Part shown: piece after piece, positions 46,703 to 55,235 of the stretch
Position numbering within the stretch: position 1 is the first letter of the stretch
Layout of the letters: each line of letters starts with the position of its first letter
DNA from: Pleurocapsa minor GSE-CHR-MK 17-07R
Lineage (GTDB): Bacteria > Chloroflexota > Anaerolineae > Aggregatilineales > Phototrophicaceae
Length of the DNA: 64,000 nt
Direction of reading: 5' to 3'
NCBI GenBank assembly: GCA_019359125.1
Contig: JAHHHY010000002.1
Location: forward strand, 372,001 to 436,000
Position numbers and translations under genes: made by a program
The notes under the pieces: generated by a model
What the model saw: only the letters and a program-made list of their open reading frames with translations
What the model was told of the DNA's origin: nothing
The model's database searches: none

Positions 46703-47607
46703 AGCTGGGTTATGTCACCGCAATTCTGCCAGACTGGACGCTGGAGCAGCATTTTGCCTTCGCGGCGAAGCAGGGATTCGACAGCCTGGAAGTGATGTGC
46801 TGGCCGGTGGGCAAGGCTGAGCGCCGCTATGCCGGCGTCACACATATCGATGTGACGAATTTTGGCCCGAAAGAAGCCGCCGATATCAACGCCATGAGCA
46901 AAAAATACGGCGTGGCGATTTCCAGCCTCGGCTACTATCCCAATCCGCTGTCGCCAGTGCCTGAGGAGCGCGAGACTTTCGTCGGCCACATCAAGCGCGT
47001 GATCGCGGCGTCGGCCATGCTGGGCGTCAACACCATGACGACGTTTGTCGGGCGCGACCCGGCCCGCTCGATTGAAGACCAGTGGGGCGAATTTGAGGCC
47101 ACCTGGAAGCCGCTGATCGCGTTTGCCGAGTCGCAGGGCGTGAAGGTGGGCATCGAAAACTGCCCGATGCTGTTTTCGCTGGACGAATGGCCGGGCGGCA
47201 AGAATCTCGCCATTTCGCCTGAGGTGTGGCGGCGCATGTTCGCCAGCATCCCCAGCGCGCATTTCGGCCTGAACTTCGACCCGTCGCATCTGATCTGGCA
47301 GCACATCGACTATGTGCGCTGCATCAAGGAATTTGGCAAGCGTTTCGTGCATGTGCACGCCAAAGACACCAAGATTGACAGCGACCTGCTGTACGAACGC
47401 GGCATCATGGGCGTGAAGTGGCATCGCCCGAAGCTGCCCGGTCTGGGCGATGTCAACTGGGGCGCGTTTTACAGCGCGCTGACCGACATTGGCTACGACG
47501 GCCATGTCGCCATCGAGGTCGAAGATCGCGCCTATGAAGGCTCGCAGGAAGATGTGCTGCGCTCGATCACGCAGTCGAAGCGCTTCCTTGAGCAGTTCAT
47601 GCGTTAG
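46699..47607 (+). CDS. Sugar phosphate isomerase/epimerase (AP endonuclease 2 TIM barrel)
   Basis: 302 residues from ATG 46699, overlapping the dehydrogenase stop. It has a xylose-isomerase-like TIM barrel: KQGFDSLEVMCWP near the start, VGIENCP with metal-ligand Glu (about 154), FDPSHLIWQ, FVHVHAKDT and GYDGHVAIEVED. The family includes IolE/IolI, tagatose epimerases and hydroxypyruvate isomerases. Pairing with a Gfo/Idh/MocA enzyme suggests successive oxidation and epimerisation or dehydration of one substrate. Its stop overlaps that of the convergent gntR gene by 3 bp. Confidence 0.92.
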   Translation: MKLGYVTAILPDWTLEQHFAFAAKQGFDSLEVMCWPVGKAERRYAGVTHIDVTNFGPKEAADINAMSKKYGVAISSLGYYPNPLSPVPEERETFVGHIKRVIAASAMLGVNTMTTFVGRDPARSIEDQWGEFEATWKPLIAFAESQGVKVGIENCPMLFSLDEWPGGKNLAISPEVWRRMFASIPSAHFGLNFDPSHLIWQHIDYVRCIKEFGKRFVHVHAKDTKIDSDLLYERGIMGVKWHRPKLPGLGDVNWGAFYSALTDIGYDGHVAIEVEDRAYEGSQEDVLRSITQSKRFLEQFMR

Positions 47608-48395
47608 AGCGTCTGCGTGGTGCTGTACTCGTATTTATCGGCGCGATAATGTCCCAGGCTGAACTCGATCAGGTCGCGCGAGTCCAGCCATGCGCTGGTA
47701 TTCACCACCAGCAGCGCCGACTGCGCCTTGATGCCCAGTTGATCGGCCTGTCGGCGGTCCGCCACCGCAGCCGTGACTGTATGTGTGATCTGGGTGATGA
47801 CCAGGTGAAATTCGTTCGAGAGGATGTCGTAGAGCGAATGGGTGGCGAAATCGCGGTTGGGCAGGGAAGGACAGTGTTCCAGCAGCACGTAAGAGCGCTG
47901 CAGGCCAATCGGTTCGTCTCCGCCAAAACGCAGACGATCCAGCACCATGCACGGCATCCCCAGCTTCGGCAGCAGCGGGCGCGGGTCGGTGCCCAGCACG
48001 GTGCGCGTCTCCATATGCAGCACTTTGGAATGCGCGGTCATGCCCATTTCCTGCATCTGGCGGGTGAAGCTGCGGTCGAGCGAGAACTGTTTGCGGTCGG
48101 CATGGTTGCGCACCACGGTGCCGTGTCCGGCCTTGCGCACGATCAATTGATCGTTGGCGAGGCGGCTGAGGGCGGTGCGCATGGTATGCCTGCCCACGCC
48201 ATACGCAGCGGCCAGTTCCTGTTCCGTGGGCAGCAGGTCGCCCACATTGACATAGCGGCTGGTCAGCAGCGCGCGCAGATCGGCCTCAATCTGGAAATAA
48301 AGCGGCATCGGGCTGGCCGGGTTGACCCGGCTGATCGGCAGTTCATGAACTTTAACGTTACGGGTGGCCATCTTTGATTTGACTTTAACTGCCAT
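47604..48395 (-). CDS. GntR family regulator with UTRA ligand domain (HutC type)
   Basis: 263 residues from ATG 48395; ATG 48371 is an alternative, and neither has a strong RBS. The N-terminal winged helix is PLYFQIEADLRALLTSRY, LLPTEQELAAAYGVGRHTMRTAL. The UTRA sensor follows (about 100-255, FTRQMQEMGMTAHSKVL, TAAVADRRQADQLGI, SAWLDSRDLIEFSLGHYRADKYEY). It is divergent from the sugar-importer operon across a strong promoter and a 19-bp dyad. It is almost certainly the operon's repressor, relieved by the transported sugar or its phosphate. Confidence 0.93.
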   Translation of the reverse strand: MAVKVKSKMATRNVKVHELPISRVNPASPMPLYFQIEADLRALLTSRYVNVGDLLPTEQELAAAYGVGRHTMRTALSRLANDQLIVRKAGHGTVVRNHADRKQFSLDRSFTRQMQEMGMTAHSKVLHMETRTVLGTDPRPLLPKLGMPCMVLDRLRFGGDEPIGLQRSYVLLEHCPSLPNRDFATHSLYDILSNEFHLVITQITHTVTAAVADRRQADQLGIKAQSALLVVNTSAWLDSRDLIEFSLGHYRADKYEYSTTQTL

Positions 48396-48408
48396 AAGTG
48401 GCTAAAAT
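48379..48408 (+). promoter_or_regulatory. Promoter of the sugar ABC importer operon
   Basis: TTGACT (48379-48384), 18-bp spacer, TAAAAT (48403-48408): a good sigma-70-type promoter about 92 bp before the binding-protein start. A 14-mer (AAATGTGCGGATAT, 48405-48418) at its start site recurs exactly at 55569-55582 before another island gene. Confidence 0.7.
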
Positions 48409-48427
48409 GTGCGGATATACGAAAGTT

Positions 48428-48446
48428 TACGGTAATTTATACCGTA
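48428..48446. promoter_or_regulatory. GntR/UTRA operator dyad
   Basis: TACGGTAATTTATACCGTA has 7-bp arms around five bases. The overlapping 11-mer TATACCGTATA (48438-48448) is also symmetrical. It lies just downstream of the importer promoter, where a repressor would block transcription, and next to the divergent gntR gene. Confidence 0.7.
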
Positions 48447-48500
48447 TATTTTCGGTGTTCACAAATTGGTTCATATAGCTTTTTCGCAAAGAGGAGCATC

Positions 48501-49622
48501 ATGCGCAAGAAACTTTTGTTAGCAGCAGCGGCCGCGGCGACGCTTGCAGCGTTCAGCTTCGGGACACTTTCAGCCCAGGACGAGCAGGTCTTCACCGTTG
48601 GTATTTCCAACAGCTTTGTCGGCAGCGAATGGCGCACGCAGATGATTCAGGAAATCGAAAACGTTGCCGCCGAGCTGAGCGACGATCCTGAACTGGGCGT
48701 CGACATCGAGCTCGTCATCGAGAGCGAAGACACCGATGCCGCCGGCCAGGAACAGCAGATCCAGAATCTGGTGAACCGTGGCGTGGATGCGATCATCGTT
48801 AACCCCGGTGACGCTGAAGCCCTGCGCCTGTCGCTGGAAGATGCGGCTGCCGCTGGTGTCGTCGTCATCTCGGTGGACCAGGAAATTGATGGCGAAGGTG
48901 TCGTCAATGTCGTGATCGACCAGGCCGAATGGGCACGCATCAGCGCGCGCTGGCTGGCTGAGAAGCTGGGCGGCGAGGGCGACATCGTCCTCATCGAAGG
49001 CTTCGTGGGCCACCCGGCCAATACCGCCCGTATGACCGGCGTGGAAGAAGTGCTGGCTGAATATCCCGGCATCAATGTGGTGGGCCGCGAGAGCGGTATG
49101 TGGGACCAGGCCACCGGCCAGCAGGTCATGAGCGACTTCCTCGCTTCGATCCCGAACATCGACGGTGTGTGGACGCAGGACGGTATGGCCAGCGGCGTGC
49201 TGCAGGCGATCGTCACGGCTGCCCCCGAAGAATTCCCGCTGGTGACCGGCGAAGCCCGTGCCAGCTATGTCCGCCTGTGGGAGAGCGTGCTGGCAGATAA
49301 TCCTGACTTCACCGGCATCGGCGTCGTCAATCCGCCCGGCATCGGCGCCAGCGGCCTGCGCGTCGCGGTCAACCTGCTGCTCGGCAACACCATCGACGAA
49401 GAACAGCTGGCCGGCCCGTACGGCAACACGCTGTACGTCCCGATTCCGTGGGTGCTGCTGTCTGAAGACTTCAACTACGTCAACATGGACGGTGAAGAAT
49501 CGCTGCTGCCCGCCAACTTTGACGAAGTGCTGGAAGAAGTCGCCGAGCTGCCCGACAGCTACACGCTGGATGGCATTCTGACTGCTGAAGAAGCCGCAGC
49601 GTACTTCGTTCCCGCTTCGTAA
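48501..49622 (+). CDS. Sugar ABC transporter substrate-binding protein (RbsB-type)
   Basis: 373 residues with a signal peptide (MRKKLLLAAAAAATLAAF, cleavage after LSA near residue 25) and no lipobox cysteine. It is a periplasmic-binding-protein type I fold: VGISNSFVGSEWRTQM, VNRGVDAIIVNPGDAEAL, ISVDQEI, IPNIDGVWTQDGMASG. AGAGGAG precedes the ATG. It delivers a monosaccharide or cyclitol to the permeases encoded downstream. In an organism without a visible lipid anchor motif, how it stays at the cell surface is unclear. A hairpin follows the gene. Confidence 0.93.
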   Translation: MRKKLLLAAAAAATLAAFSFGTLSAQDEQVFTVGISNSFVGSEWRTQMIQEIENVAAELSDDPELGVDIELVIESEDTDAAGQEQQIQNLVNRGVDAIIVNPGDAEALRLSLEDAAAAGVVVISVDQEIDGEGVVNVVIDQAEWARISARWLAEKLGGEGDIVLIEGFVGHPANTARMTGVEEVLAEYPGINVVGRESGMWDQATGQQVMSDFLASIPNIDGVWTQDGMASGVLQAIVTAAPEEFPLVTGEARASYVRLWESVLADNPDFTGIGVVNPPGIGASGLRVAVNLLLGNTIDEEQLAGPYGNTLYVPIPWVLLSEDFNYVNMDGEESLLPANFDEVLEEVAELPDSYTLDGILTAEEAAAYFVPAS

Positions 49623-49664
49623 GCACGTGTCATCGCTTGACGATCTGGTGATTCACTGATCGCA

Positions 49665-49697
49665 AAGCCCCTCTTGGCGCGTCTGAGAGGGGCTTTG
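49665..49697 (+). terminator. Intra-operon hairpin attenuating the importer operon
   Basis: A perfect 11-bp stem, AAAGCCCCTCT (49665-49675) with AGAGGGGCTTT (49687-49697), has an 11-base loop and a weak T tract. Placed between the binding-protein and ATPase genes, it probably yields excess binding protein over the membrane subunits, or protects the upstream mRNA end. Confidence 0.75.
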
Positions 49698-49778
49698 GTT
49701 TAAAGTTACAGAAAAAAGGCCCGTCAGAAGCGGTCAGCACGACGCACTTTTGACCTTTTTACTGAAAGCAGACCCATA

Positions 49779-51275
49779 ATGACTTCATTTCGTCTGACGG
49801 TAGAGAAGGCCGTTAAAACTTACGGGGGCGTGACGGCCCTCGCCGATGGCAACCTGGATGTGCAGGCGGGCACCGTGACCGCGCTGCTGGGCGCCAACGG
49901 CAGCGGCAAAAGCACCCTCAGCAAAATCCTGACCGGCGTGGTGTCGCCCAACAGCGGCAGCATCACCCTCAATGGCGCGCCGATGCGCTTTGCCTCGCCG
50001 CAGGCTGCACGCCAGGCGGGCATCAGCGCGGTCTATCAGGAGCTCAGCCTGATTCCTGACCTGACGGTGGCCGAGAATATCTGGCTGGCACACGAGCCGC
50101 TCAAAAATGGATTCGTCAGCCGGACCCTCATGCGCCAGCGCACGCAAAGCCTGCTCGACCTGTTTGCCGGGCTGTACAACCGGCATCTCACCCCCGACGC
50201 GCTGATTACCGACCTGACGCCGGATGAACGCCAGCTGGTGGAAATCCTCAAGGCGCTCAGTTTTGACCCGCGCCTGATCATTCTGGACGAGGCGACCGCC
50301 AGCCTCGATGGGCAGCAGGTGAACCGGCTGTTTGAGCTGGTGACCCAATGGAAAGCAAACGGCATGGCGATCGTCATGGTCAGCCACCGTATGGAAGAAA
50401 TTTTCCGCATCGCCGACAAGGCATCCGTGCTGCGCAACGGCCGCACTGTGGGCGAACGCGTGATTGCCGAGACCAGCGAACGCGAGCTGGTGGAGCTGAT
50501 GATCGAGGGTGCAGGCGCGCTGCACCGTGAACGCGCCCCGCTGGTCGATCCGGCCAATCCGGTGCGCCTGGAAGTGCGCGGCCTGAAGACCAGCGTGCTG
50601 CACGGCGTCGACCTGACCGTGCGCGATGGTGAGCTGCTCGGCCTGGGCGGTTTGCAGGGGCAGGGCCAGAGCGACCTGCTGATGGCGCTGTTCGGGGCGA
50701 TTCGCTCCACTGGCCAGATGATTGTATCGGGTGAGGCGCGCCATTTTCGGCATCCCCGCCAGGCGATGGCGGCGGATGTGGCGCTGGTGCCCGGCGACCG
50801 TGGCAGCGAAGGCCTGCTGCTGATTCGCTCGATCTTCGAAAACCTGATTCTGCCGTCGTGGGGCAGCTATGGCACGCCCATTCGGGTCGCACGTGCGCGT
50901 GAAAAAGGCGCGGTGATTGCGGAAGAACTGAAAATGGTGATGTCCTCGCTGGACGCGCCGGTCAACAGCCTGAGCGGTGGCAATGCGCAGAAGGTCGTCA
51001 TCGGCAAGTGGCTGCTGCGCGCGCCGAAGCTGCTGCTGCTGAATGACCCCACGAAAGGCATCGACGTGGGCGCCAAGGCCGAGTTCTACAGCCTGCTCAG
51101 GCAGCTGCGTGACCGGGGCACCGCGATCCTGTTTTACAGCAGCGATGACGACGAGCTGCTGGGCCTGTGCAACCGCGTGCTGGTCATGCACGACGGCCGT
51201 GTGAGCACAGAGCTTTTTGGTGACCGGCTGACGCACGAACAACTGGTCTCTGCCAGTATGGGGACGCCCTCATGA
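49779..51275 (+). CDS. Sugar ABC transporter ATP-binding protein, double ABC domain (RbsA-type)
   Basis: 498 residues with two ABC halves. Half one has Walker A LLGANGSGKSTLSK (about 36) and Walker B LIILDEATASLD, with a degenerate signature (LTPDERQLVE). Half two has a decayed Walker A (LGGLQGQGQSDLL), intact signature LSGGNAQKVVIGKWL and Walker B LLLLNDPTKGIDVG. This asymmetry is normal for the RbsA/MglA/XylG class. It energises the two permeases that follow. Confidence 0.93.
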   Translation: MTSFRLTVEKAVKTYGGVTALADGNLDVQAGTVTALLGANGSGKSTLSKILTGVVSPNSGSITLNGAPMRFASPQAARQAGISAVYQELSLIPDLTVAENIWLAHEPLKNGFVSRTLMRQRTQSLLDLFAGLYNRHLTPDALITDLTPDERQLVEILKALSFDPRLIILDEATASLDGQQVNRLFELVTQWKANGMAIVMVSHRMEEIFRIADKASVLRNGRTVGERVIAETSERELVELMIEGAGALHRERAPLVDPANPVRLEVRGLKTSVLHGVDLTVRDGELLGLGGLQGQGQSDLLMALFGAIRSTGQMIVSGEARHFRHPRQAMAADVALVPGDRGSEGLLLIRSIFENLILPSWGSYGTPIRVARAREKGAVIAEELKMVMSSLDAPVNSLSGGNAQKVVIGKWLLRAPKLLLLNDPTKGIDVGAKAEFYSLLRQLRDRGTAILFYSSDDDELLGLCNRVLVMHDGRVSTELFGDRLTHEQLVSASMGTPS

Positions 51276-52273
51276 CGACGATCTCTGCACCCAAAACACG
51301 CAGCCCGATTGGGCGCACATTCAGCCGCAATCCATTCCTGCTGTCGCTGATTCTGCTCATCATCATGATCGTGATCAATCGCGCCTTGCAGGACAACATG
51401 CTGGAAATCGGCCCGCTGAACGGCACGCTGCGCACGATGATGCCGGCTATCTTTCTCGCCATCGGCCAGACATTCGTCGTGATTGCGGGCGGCGTCGACC
51501 TGAGTGTGGGCTCGATCCTGTCGATGACGAATGCTATTCTGGCCGTCATGATTACGCAGGAAGCCACCGCCGACCAGGCACTGGTCGCCATCCTGGTCGC
51601 GCTGGCCGCCGGGCTGGGCGCCGGTGCGCTGAATGGCTTCGGCGTGACGGTGCTGCGTTTACAGCCGATCGTCACCACGTATGCCACCAGCTTCATCTTC
51701 GCTGGCATCGCGCTGCGCATCCTGCCCGAACCGGGCGGCCGACTGCCGCGTGACCTGACCAGCTTCTACCGCAATCCGCTTCAGCTCAGCGAGTCGTTTG
51801 CTATTCCGCTTTCGCTCATCCTGATTACGCTGCTGGTGATCTTCTGGCTGGTGCTCTCGCGCACGCGCTTCAAGCAGTTCCTGTTTGCCACAGGCGGCAA
51901 TGCCGACGCGGCCTACACGACAGGCGTGCGCGTCAGCCGTGTGAAATTCACCACCTACCTGCTTTCGGCCCTGTTTGCCACACTGGGCGCATTGGCGCTC
52001 ACGCTGGGCACAGGCACCGGCAATCCGCGGGCTGGCGAGCTGATGACGCTGCCCAGCGTCGTGGCCGTCGTGCTGGGCGGGACGCGGCTGGCGGGCGGGC
52101 AGGGCAACATCATCGGCTCGATCATCGGCGTGCTCATCCTCGGCCTGATCGGCAACATCATCTCGTTTGGGGACCTCGATTCGTGGGTGCGTCCGCTGGT
52201 GGACGCGCTGATTATCATCGCGGCACTGGCGATACCGGGCGTGATTGGCCTGGTGCGGAGGCTAAATCAATGA
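51272..52273 (+). CDS. Sugar ABC transporter permease (RbsC-type), first subunit
   Basis: 333 residues with about eight or nine membrane helices. Family motifs are GQTFVVIAGGVDLSVGSILSM near 68 and VVAVVLGGTRLAGGQGN near 265, typical of BPD_transp_2 permeases. It is ATGA-coupled to the ATPase gene. With the next permease it forms a heterodimeric channel, unlike the homodimeric RbsC. Confidence 0.93.
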   Translation: MTTISAPKTRSPIGRTFSRNPFLLSLILLIIMIVINRALQDNMLEIGPLNGTLRTMMPAIFLAIGQTFVVIAGGVDLSVGSILSMTNAILAVMITQEATADQALVAILVALAAGLGAGALNGFGVTVLRLQPIVTTYATSFIFAGIALRILPEPGGRLPRDLTSFYRNPLQLSESFAIPLSLILITLLVIFWLVLSRTRFKQFLFATGGNADAAYTTGVRVSRVKFTTYLLSALFATLGALALTLGTGTGNPRAGELMTLPSVVAVVLGGTRLAGGQGNIIGSIIGVLILGLIGNIISFGDLDSWVRPLVDALIIIAALAIPGVIGLVRRLNQ

Positions 52274-53259
52274 CCGCCCTGACAAACAAAGACTCGCGTT
52301 CCACACTGAAACGTATTCAGTCCAGGCTGCCGCCGCCGCTGGTGGCGCTGATTCTGGCTGTGCTGCTGTTCCTGATCGGCGGCCTGCTGGCCCCCGGCTT
52401 TGCCAATGTCAACCAGGCGGTCAATATCGTGCGCCTGGCAGCCTTCCTCGGCATCATCGCGGCCGGACAAACGCTGGTGATTATCTCCGGCGGCGAGGGC
52501 ATTGACCTGTCGGTCGGGGCGCTGGTCACCCTGGGCGCGATCCTGACTTATCGCATCACCGATGGTGACGAGGCGCTGATTCTGCCTGCACTCGGCGTGA
52601 TTCTGCTGGTCGGCCTGCTGATTGGCCTGCTGAACGGGATTGGCGTGGCGCTGCTGCGTATGCCGCCGCTGGTCATCACGCTGGGCATGGCGGGCGTCGT
52701 GACCGGCCTGATTTATTTCGTCACGCGCGGCCAGCTCATCGGAGACACGCCGCCTGCGATGGGGACGCTGCTGTCGTCCGCGCTGATCGGCCCGATTCCC
52801 GGCGTGGTCATCCTGTGGCTGCTGCTGGGCGCGGGCATGTGGCTGCTGCTGGAGCGCACGCAGTATGGCAAGCAGTTGTTCGCGGTGGGCATCAACCGCA
52901 CGGCGGCGCGTCTCAGCGGCGTGCGCGTCAATCTGGTCGTCATGCTGACCTACGGCCTGAGCGGGATGCTGGCCGCATTTGGCGGCTTCGTGCTGCTCGG
53001 CTTTACGCAGACCGTCTTCCTGAATCTGGGACAGCCGTTCCTGTTCCCCAGTATCGCCGCGGTGGTGGTGGGCGGCACGGTGCTGGCTGGCGGCAAGGGC
53101 AGCTACTGGGGCACGATTGCCGGGGCGCTGGTCTTGCAGGTGATCAACTCGCTGCTGCTGGCCCTGCGCGTGGAAGAAGCCTTCCAGCTCATCATCCTGG
53201 GGGTGATCCTGCTGGTGCTGCTGACGATGTATGGCCGCCAGCGCAGTGTGCGGCAGTAA
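52270..53259 (+). CDS. Sugar ABC transporter permease (RbsC-type), second subunit
   Basis: 329 residues from ATG 52270, overlapping the previous stop (ATGA). Membrane helices surround GQTLVIISGGEGIDLSVGAL and AAVVVGGTVLAGGKGSYWG. It is a paralog of the upstream permease. Two permeases per ATPase, each with the ISGG-DLSVG box, match YtfT/YjfF-type sugar importers. The operon ends here, 6 bp before a convergent antitoxin-like gene. Confidence 0.93.
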   Translation: MTALTNKDSRSTLKRIQSRLPPPLVALILAVLLFLIGGLLAPGFANVNQAVNIVRLAAFLGIIAAGQTLVIISGGEGIDLSVGALVTLGAILTYRITDGDEALILPALGVILLVGLLIGLLNGIGVALLRMPPLVITLGMAGVVTGLIYFVTRGQLIGDTPPAMGTLLSSALIGPIPGVVILWLLLGAGMWLLLERTQYGKQLFAVGINRTAARLSGVRVNLVVMLTYGLSGMLAAFGGFVLLGFTQTVFLNLGQPFLFPSIAAVVVGGTVLAGGKGSYWGTIAGALVLQVINSLLLALRVEEAFQLIILGVILLVLLTMYGRQRSVRQ

Positions 53260-53265
53260 GCGCCA

Positions 53266-53529
53266 CTACTCGTCAATTTCTTCGCGGATAAAATCACTCA
53301 GCGGCATTCCTTTTCCGTGCAGGGCTTCGCGCAGTCCTGCACGAAAGGATGCGATGATATCCTCGTCCGACGTTTCGTACTCGTCATCCGCTAAAGCCGT
53401 TTCTTCAGCAATCATGTCTTCAACGAAAGATTCAACGGACGCATACCCAAGTGCAGATGCGCGGCGTTCAAGCGCGTCTGCGAGCGTATCTGGAAGCGTA
53501 ATGGTAATTTGTTTCGTTGGGTGCAGCAT
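53266..53529 (-). CDS. ParD/CopG-like antitoxin, apparently orphan
   Basis: 87 residues from ATG 53529 (AGAGGT upstream). The N-terminal ribbon-helix-helix reads KQITITLPDTLADALERRASALGYASVESFVEDMI, and the acidic C-terminal tail resembles toxin-binding ends (IIASFRAGLREALHGKGMPLSDFIREEIDE). No ParE/RelE-type toxin lies on either side: downstream on this strand is the antisense of the permease, upstream a secreted protein. It is therefore an orphan antitoxin or a small DNA-binding regulator. Confidence 0.75.
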   Translation of the reverse strand: MLHPTKQITITLPDTLADALERRASALGYASVESFVEDMIAEETALADDEYETSDEDIIASFRAGLREALHGKGMPLSDFIREEIDE

Positions 53530-53606
53530 TGGCTGATGACCTCTTTTTTCTATCATGTCAGTATAACGGCAAACTGGATTTGTGAGACTGACTTCCAACC
53601 GTCGCC

Positions 53607-55235
53607 TCAGCCCAGCGACATCAGGAATGATGGAATCCACAGCGGCGTCCCCAGGCAATCGATCCAGATGCGGTAATAGCCCGGTGCAGTATCGATGACA
53701 TACCAGGTCGTGTCCCCCGGCACGATGATGTCGGTGGTCGCGCCCGGATTCGGGTCGTAATAGGCCAGCACCGTCACCAGCACGCGACCCTGCGAGGTGC
53801 CCTCAGGCAGCGGAAAACGGCACGGCTGGGACGGCTGGACTGGCGCCGTCGGTGTCAGGCTGGGGACCACTTCAGTCACGAGATCTGAAGTGTTCGTCAC
53901 CGTGGGTGTCAGCGTGGGCGTGGGCGTGATTGATGAATCAACGGTGGCCGATGGCGTGAGGGTGACAGAAGGCGTGATCGAAGGATCAAGCGTTTCCGAG
54001 GGCGTGAGGGATGGTGTGGGCGAAGCAGTCGGTGTCTGCGACACGTGGATCGTGGCAGACGGCGTGAGCGTGACCGTGGGCGTGATCGACGGATCGAGCG
54101 TTTCCGAGGGCGTGAGGGATGGTGTGGGCGAAGCAGTCGGCGTCTGCGACGGGTCCATGGTGTTTGACGGCGTGAGGGTGATCGTCGCTGACGGCGTCAC
54201 CGAGGGTGTCAGCGTGTGGGTGGGCGTATTGCAGTCCGGCGTGATGCTGTTTGACCCCAGTGTGACGCCGCCATTGCCTGCAAGCGTCCAGCTATACGTG
54301 CCGGTCATGCCGTTAGTGAGCGTGGTGCTGACCAGCGTGTAGGTGACACCCTGGCTGAGCGAGACATCGAGGAATCCGGGATTCACGCCGGGGCCGCTGT
54401 CGTCGTCGACAGCCTGTATATTCGTCAGCGCCGAGGCAGGGTTGAACGGGCCGTTGTACAGGCTGGCATGCGCATCCGGGATGGTCGTGCTGGTCATCTC
54501 CAGCGAATACGTCCCTGAGACGGAGACCGTGAACTGCTGGGTCTCGTAGAATACGTTGCTGCCCGTTATGGAGAGCGTCGAGGTGTTAAAGGCGCGCTGG
54601 AACGCAGGATCGCAGGTGTTGATCGCGCCTGAAAAGTTCACGGGTGGTGATGGCGTGACCGATGGAGTGAGCGTGATCGTCGGTGTGGCGGTGGGGCAGA
54701 CCAGTGTGATGCTGTTGTCTCCCAGCGTGAAGCTGCCAGCACCGGAAAGGCTCCAGCTATACGTGCCGGTCATGCCGTTAGTGAGCGTGGTGGTGACTAG
54801 CGTGTAGGTGACACCCTGGCTGAGCGAGACATCGAGGAATCCGGGATTCACGCCGGGGCCGCTGTCGTCGTCGACAGCCTGTATGTTCGTCAGCGCCGAA
54901 GCAGGATTGAACGGTCCGTTGTACAGGCTGGCATGCGCATCCGGGATGGTCGTGCTGGTCATCTCCAGCGAATACGTCCCCGAGACGGAGACCGTGAACT
55001 GCTGGGTCTCGTAGAATACGTTGCTGCCCGTTATGGAGAGCGTCGAGGTGTTGAAGGCGCGCTGGAACAAGGGGTCGCAGGTGTTGATTGCCCCTGAGAA
55101 TGAACTTGCCCCCTGTAAAGCTGGCACTCTGGCGCTCAGGGGAGCTGCCAGCAGCAGGACGACGATCAGCGCGGCGCACATCAGCGCCAGCACTGCCACG
55201 ACGCGATACGTTGAGGTGGAGATGATTGAAGGCAT
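53607..55235 (-). CDS. Secreted protein with duplicated PPC-like domain and T/S/P-rich repeats
   Basis: 542 residues. A signal/anchor helix (about 11-36) is followed by two nearly identical 140-residue beta domains (FSGAINTCDP.FQRAFNTST, FTVSVSGTYSLEMTST, LSQGVTYTLV) at about 45-185 and 200-340. Then comes a mucin-like region (about 345-465) with 36-residue repeats such as SQTPTASPTPSLTPSETLDP. The C-terminal 75-residue domain (SQPCRFPLP, TWYVIDTAPGYYRIWIDC) looks SH3-like. Probably a surface protein on a stalk. GAAGAG precedes ATG 55235. Confidence 0.82.
   Translation of the reverse strand: MPSIISTSTYRVVAVLALMCAALIVVLLLAAPLSARVPALQGASSFSGAINTCDPLFQRAFNTSTLSITGSNVFYETQQFTVSVSGTYSLEMTSTTIPDAHASLYNGPFNPASALTNIQAVDDDSGPGVNPGFLDVSLSQGVTYTLVTTTLTNGMTGTYSWSLSGAGSFTLGDNSITLVCPTATPTITLTPSVTPSPPVNFSGAINTCDPAFQRAFNTSTLSITGSNVFYETQQFTVSVSGTYSLEMTSTTIPDAHASLYNGPFNPASALTNIQAVDDDSGPGVNPGFLDVSLSQGVTYTLVSTTLTNGMTGTYSWTLAGNGGVTLGSNSITPDCNTPTHTLTPSVTPSATITLTPSNTMDPSQTPTASPTPSLTPSETLDPSITPTVTLTPSATIHVSQTPTASPTPSLTPSETLDPSITPSVTLTPSATVDSSITPTPTLTPTVTNTSDLVTEVVPSLTPTAPVQPSQPCRFPLPEGTSQGRVLVTVLAYYDPNPGATTDIIVPGDTTWYVIDTAPGYYRIWIDCLGTPLWIPSFLMSLG
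53971..54186. repeat. 108-bp coding minisatellite (36-residue T/S/P repeat)
   Basis: The stretch starting GGCGTGATCGAAGGATC at 53971 recurs at 54079 with few changes, a 108-bp period encoding the T/S/P-rich stalk. Fractions of the unit continue on both sides. Such repeats commonly vary in copy number between strains. Confidence 0.8.
54291..55107. repeat. Intragenic tandem duplication, two ~350-bp copies 465 bp apart
   Basis: Bases 54291-54642 and 54756-55107 are almost identical (I see only about ten differences), most of them silent. They encode the two PPC-like domains. The low divergence means recent duplication or continuing gene conversion. Confidence 0.85.

Noticed and set aside
49785-51242. 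A 485-residue antisense frame within the RbsA-type ATPase gene
   Set aside because: Gln/His/Ala-rich shadow of a conserved gene, with no family signature.
53971-54186. CRISPR-like direct repeats
   Set aside because: The repeats are in frame, 108 bp long, contiguous and encode a T/S/P-rich stalk. There are no spacers and no cas genes.
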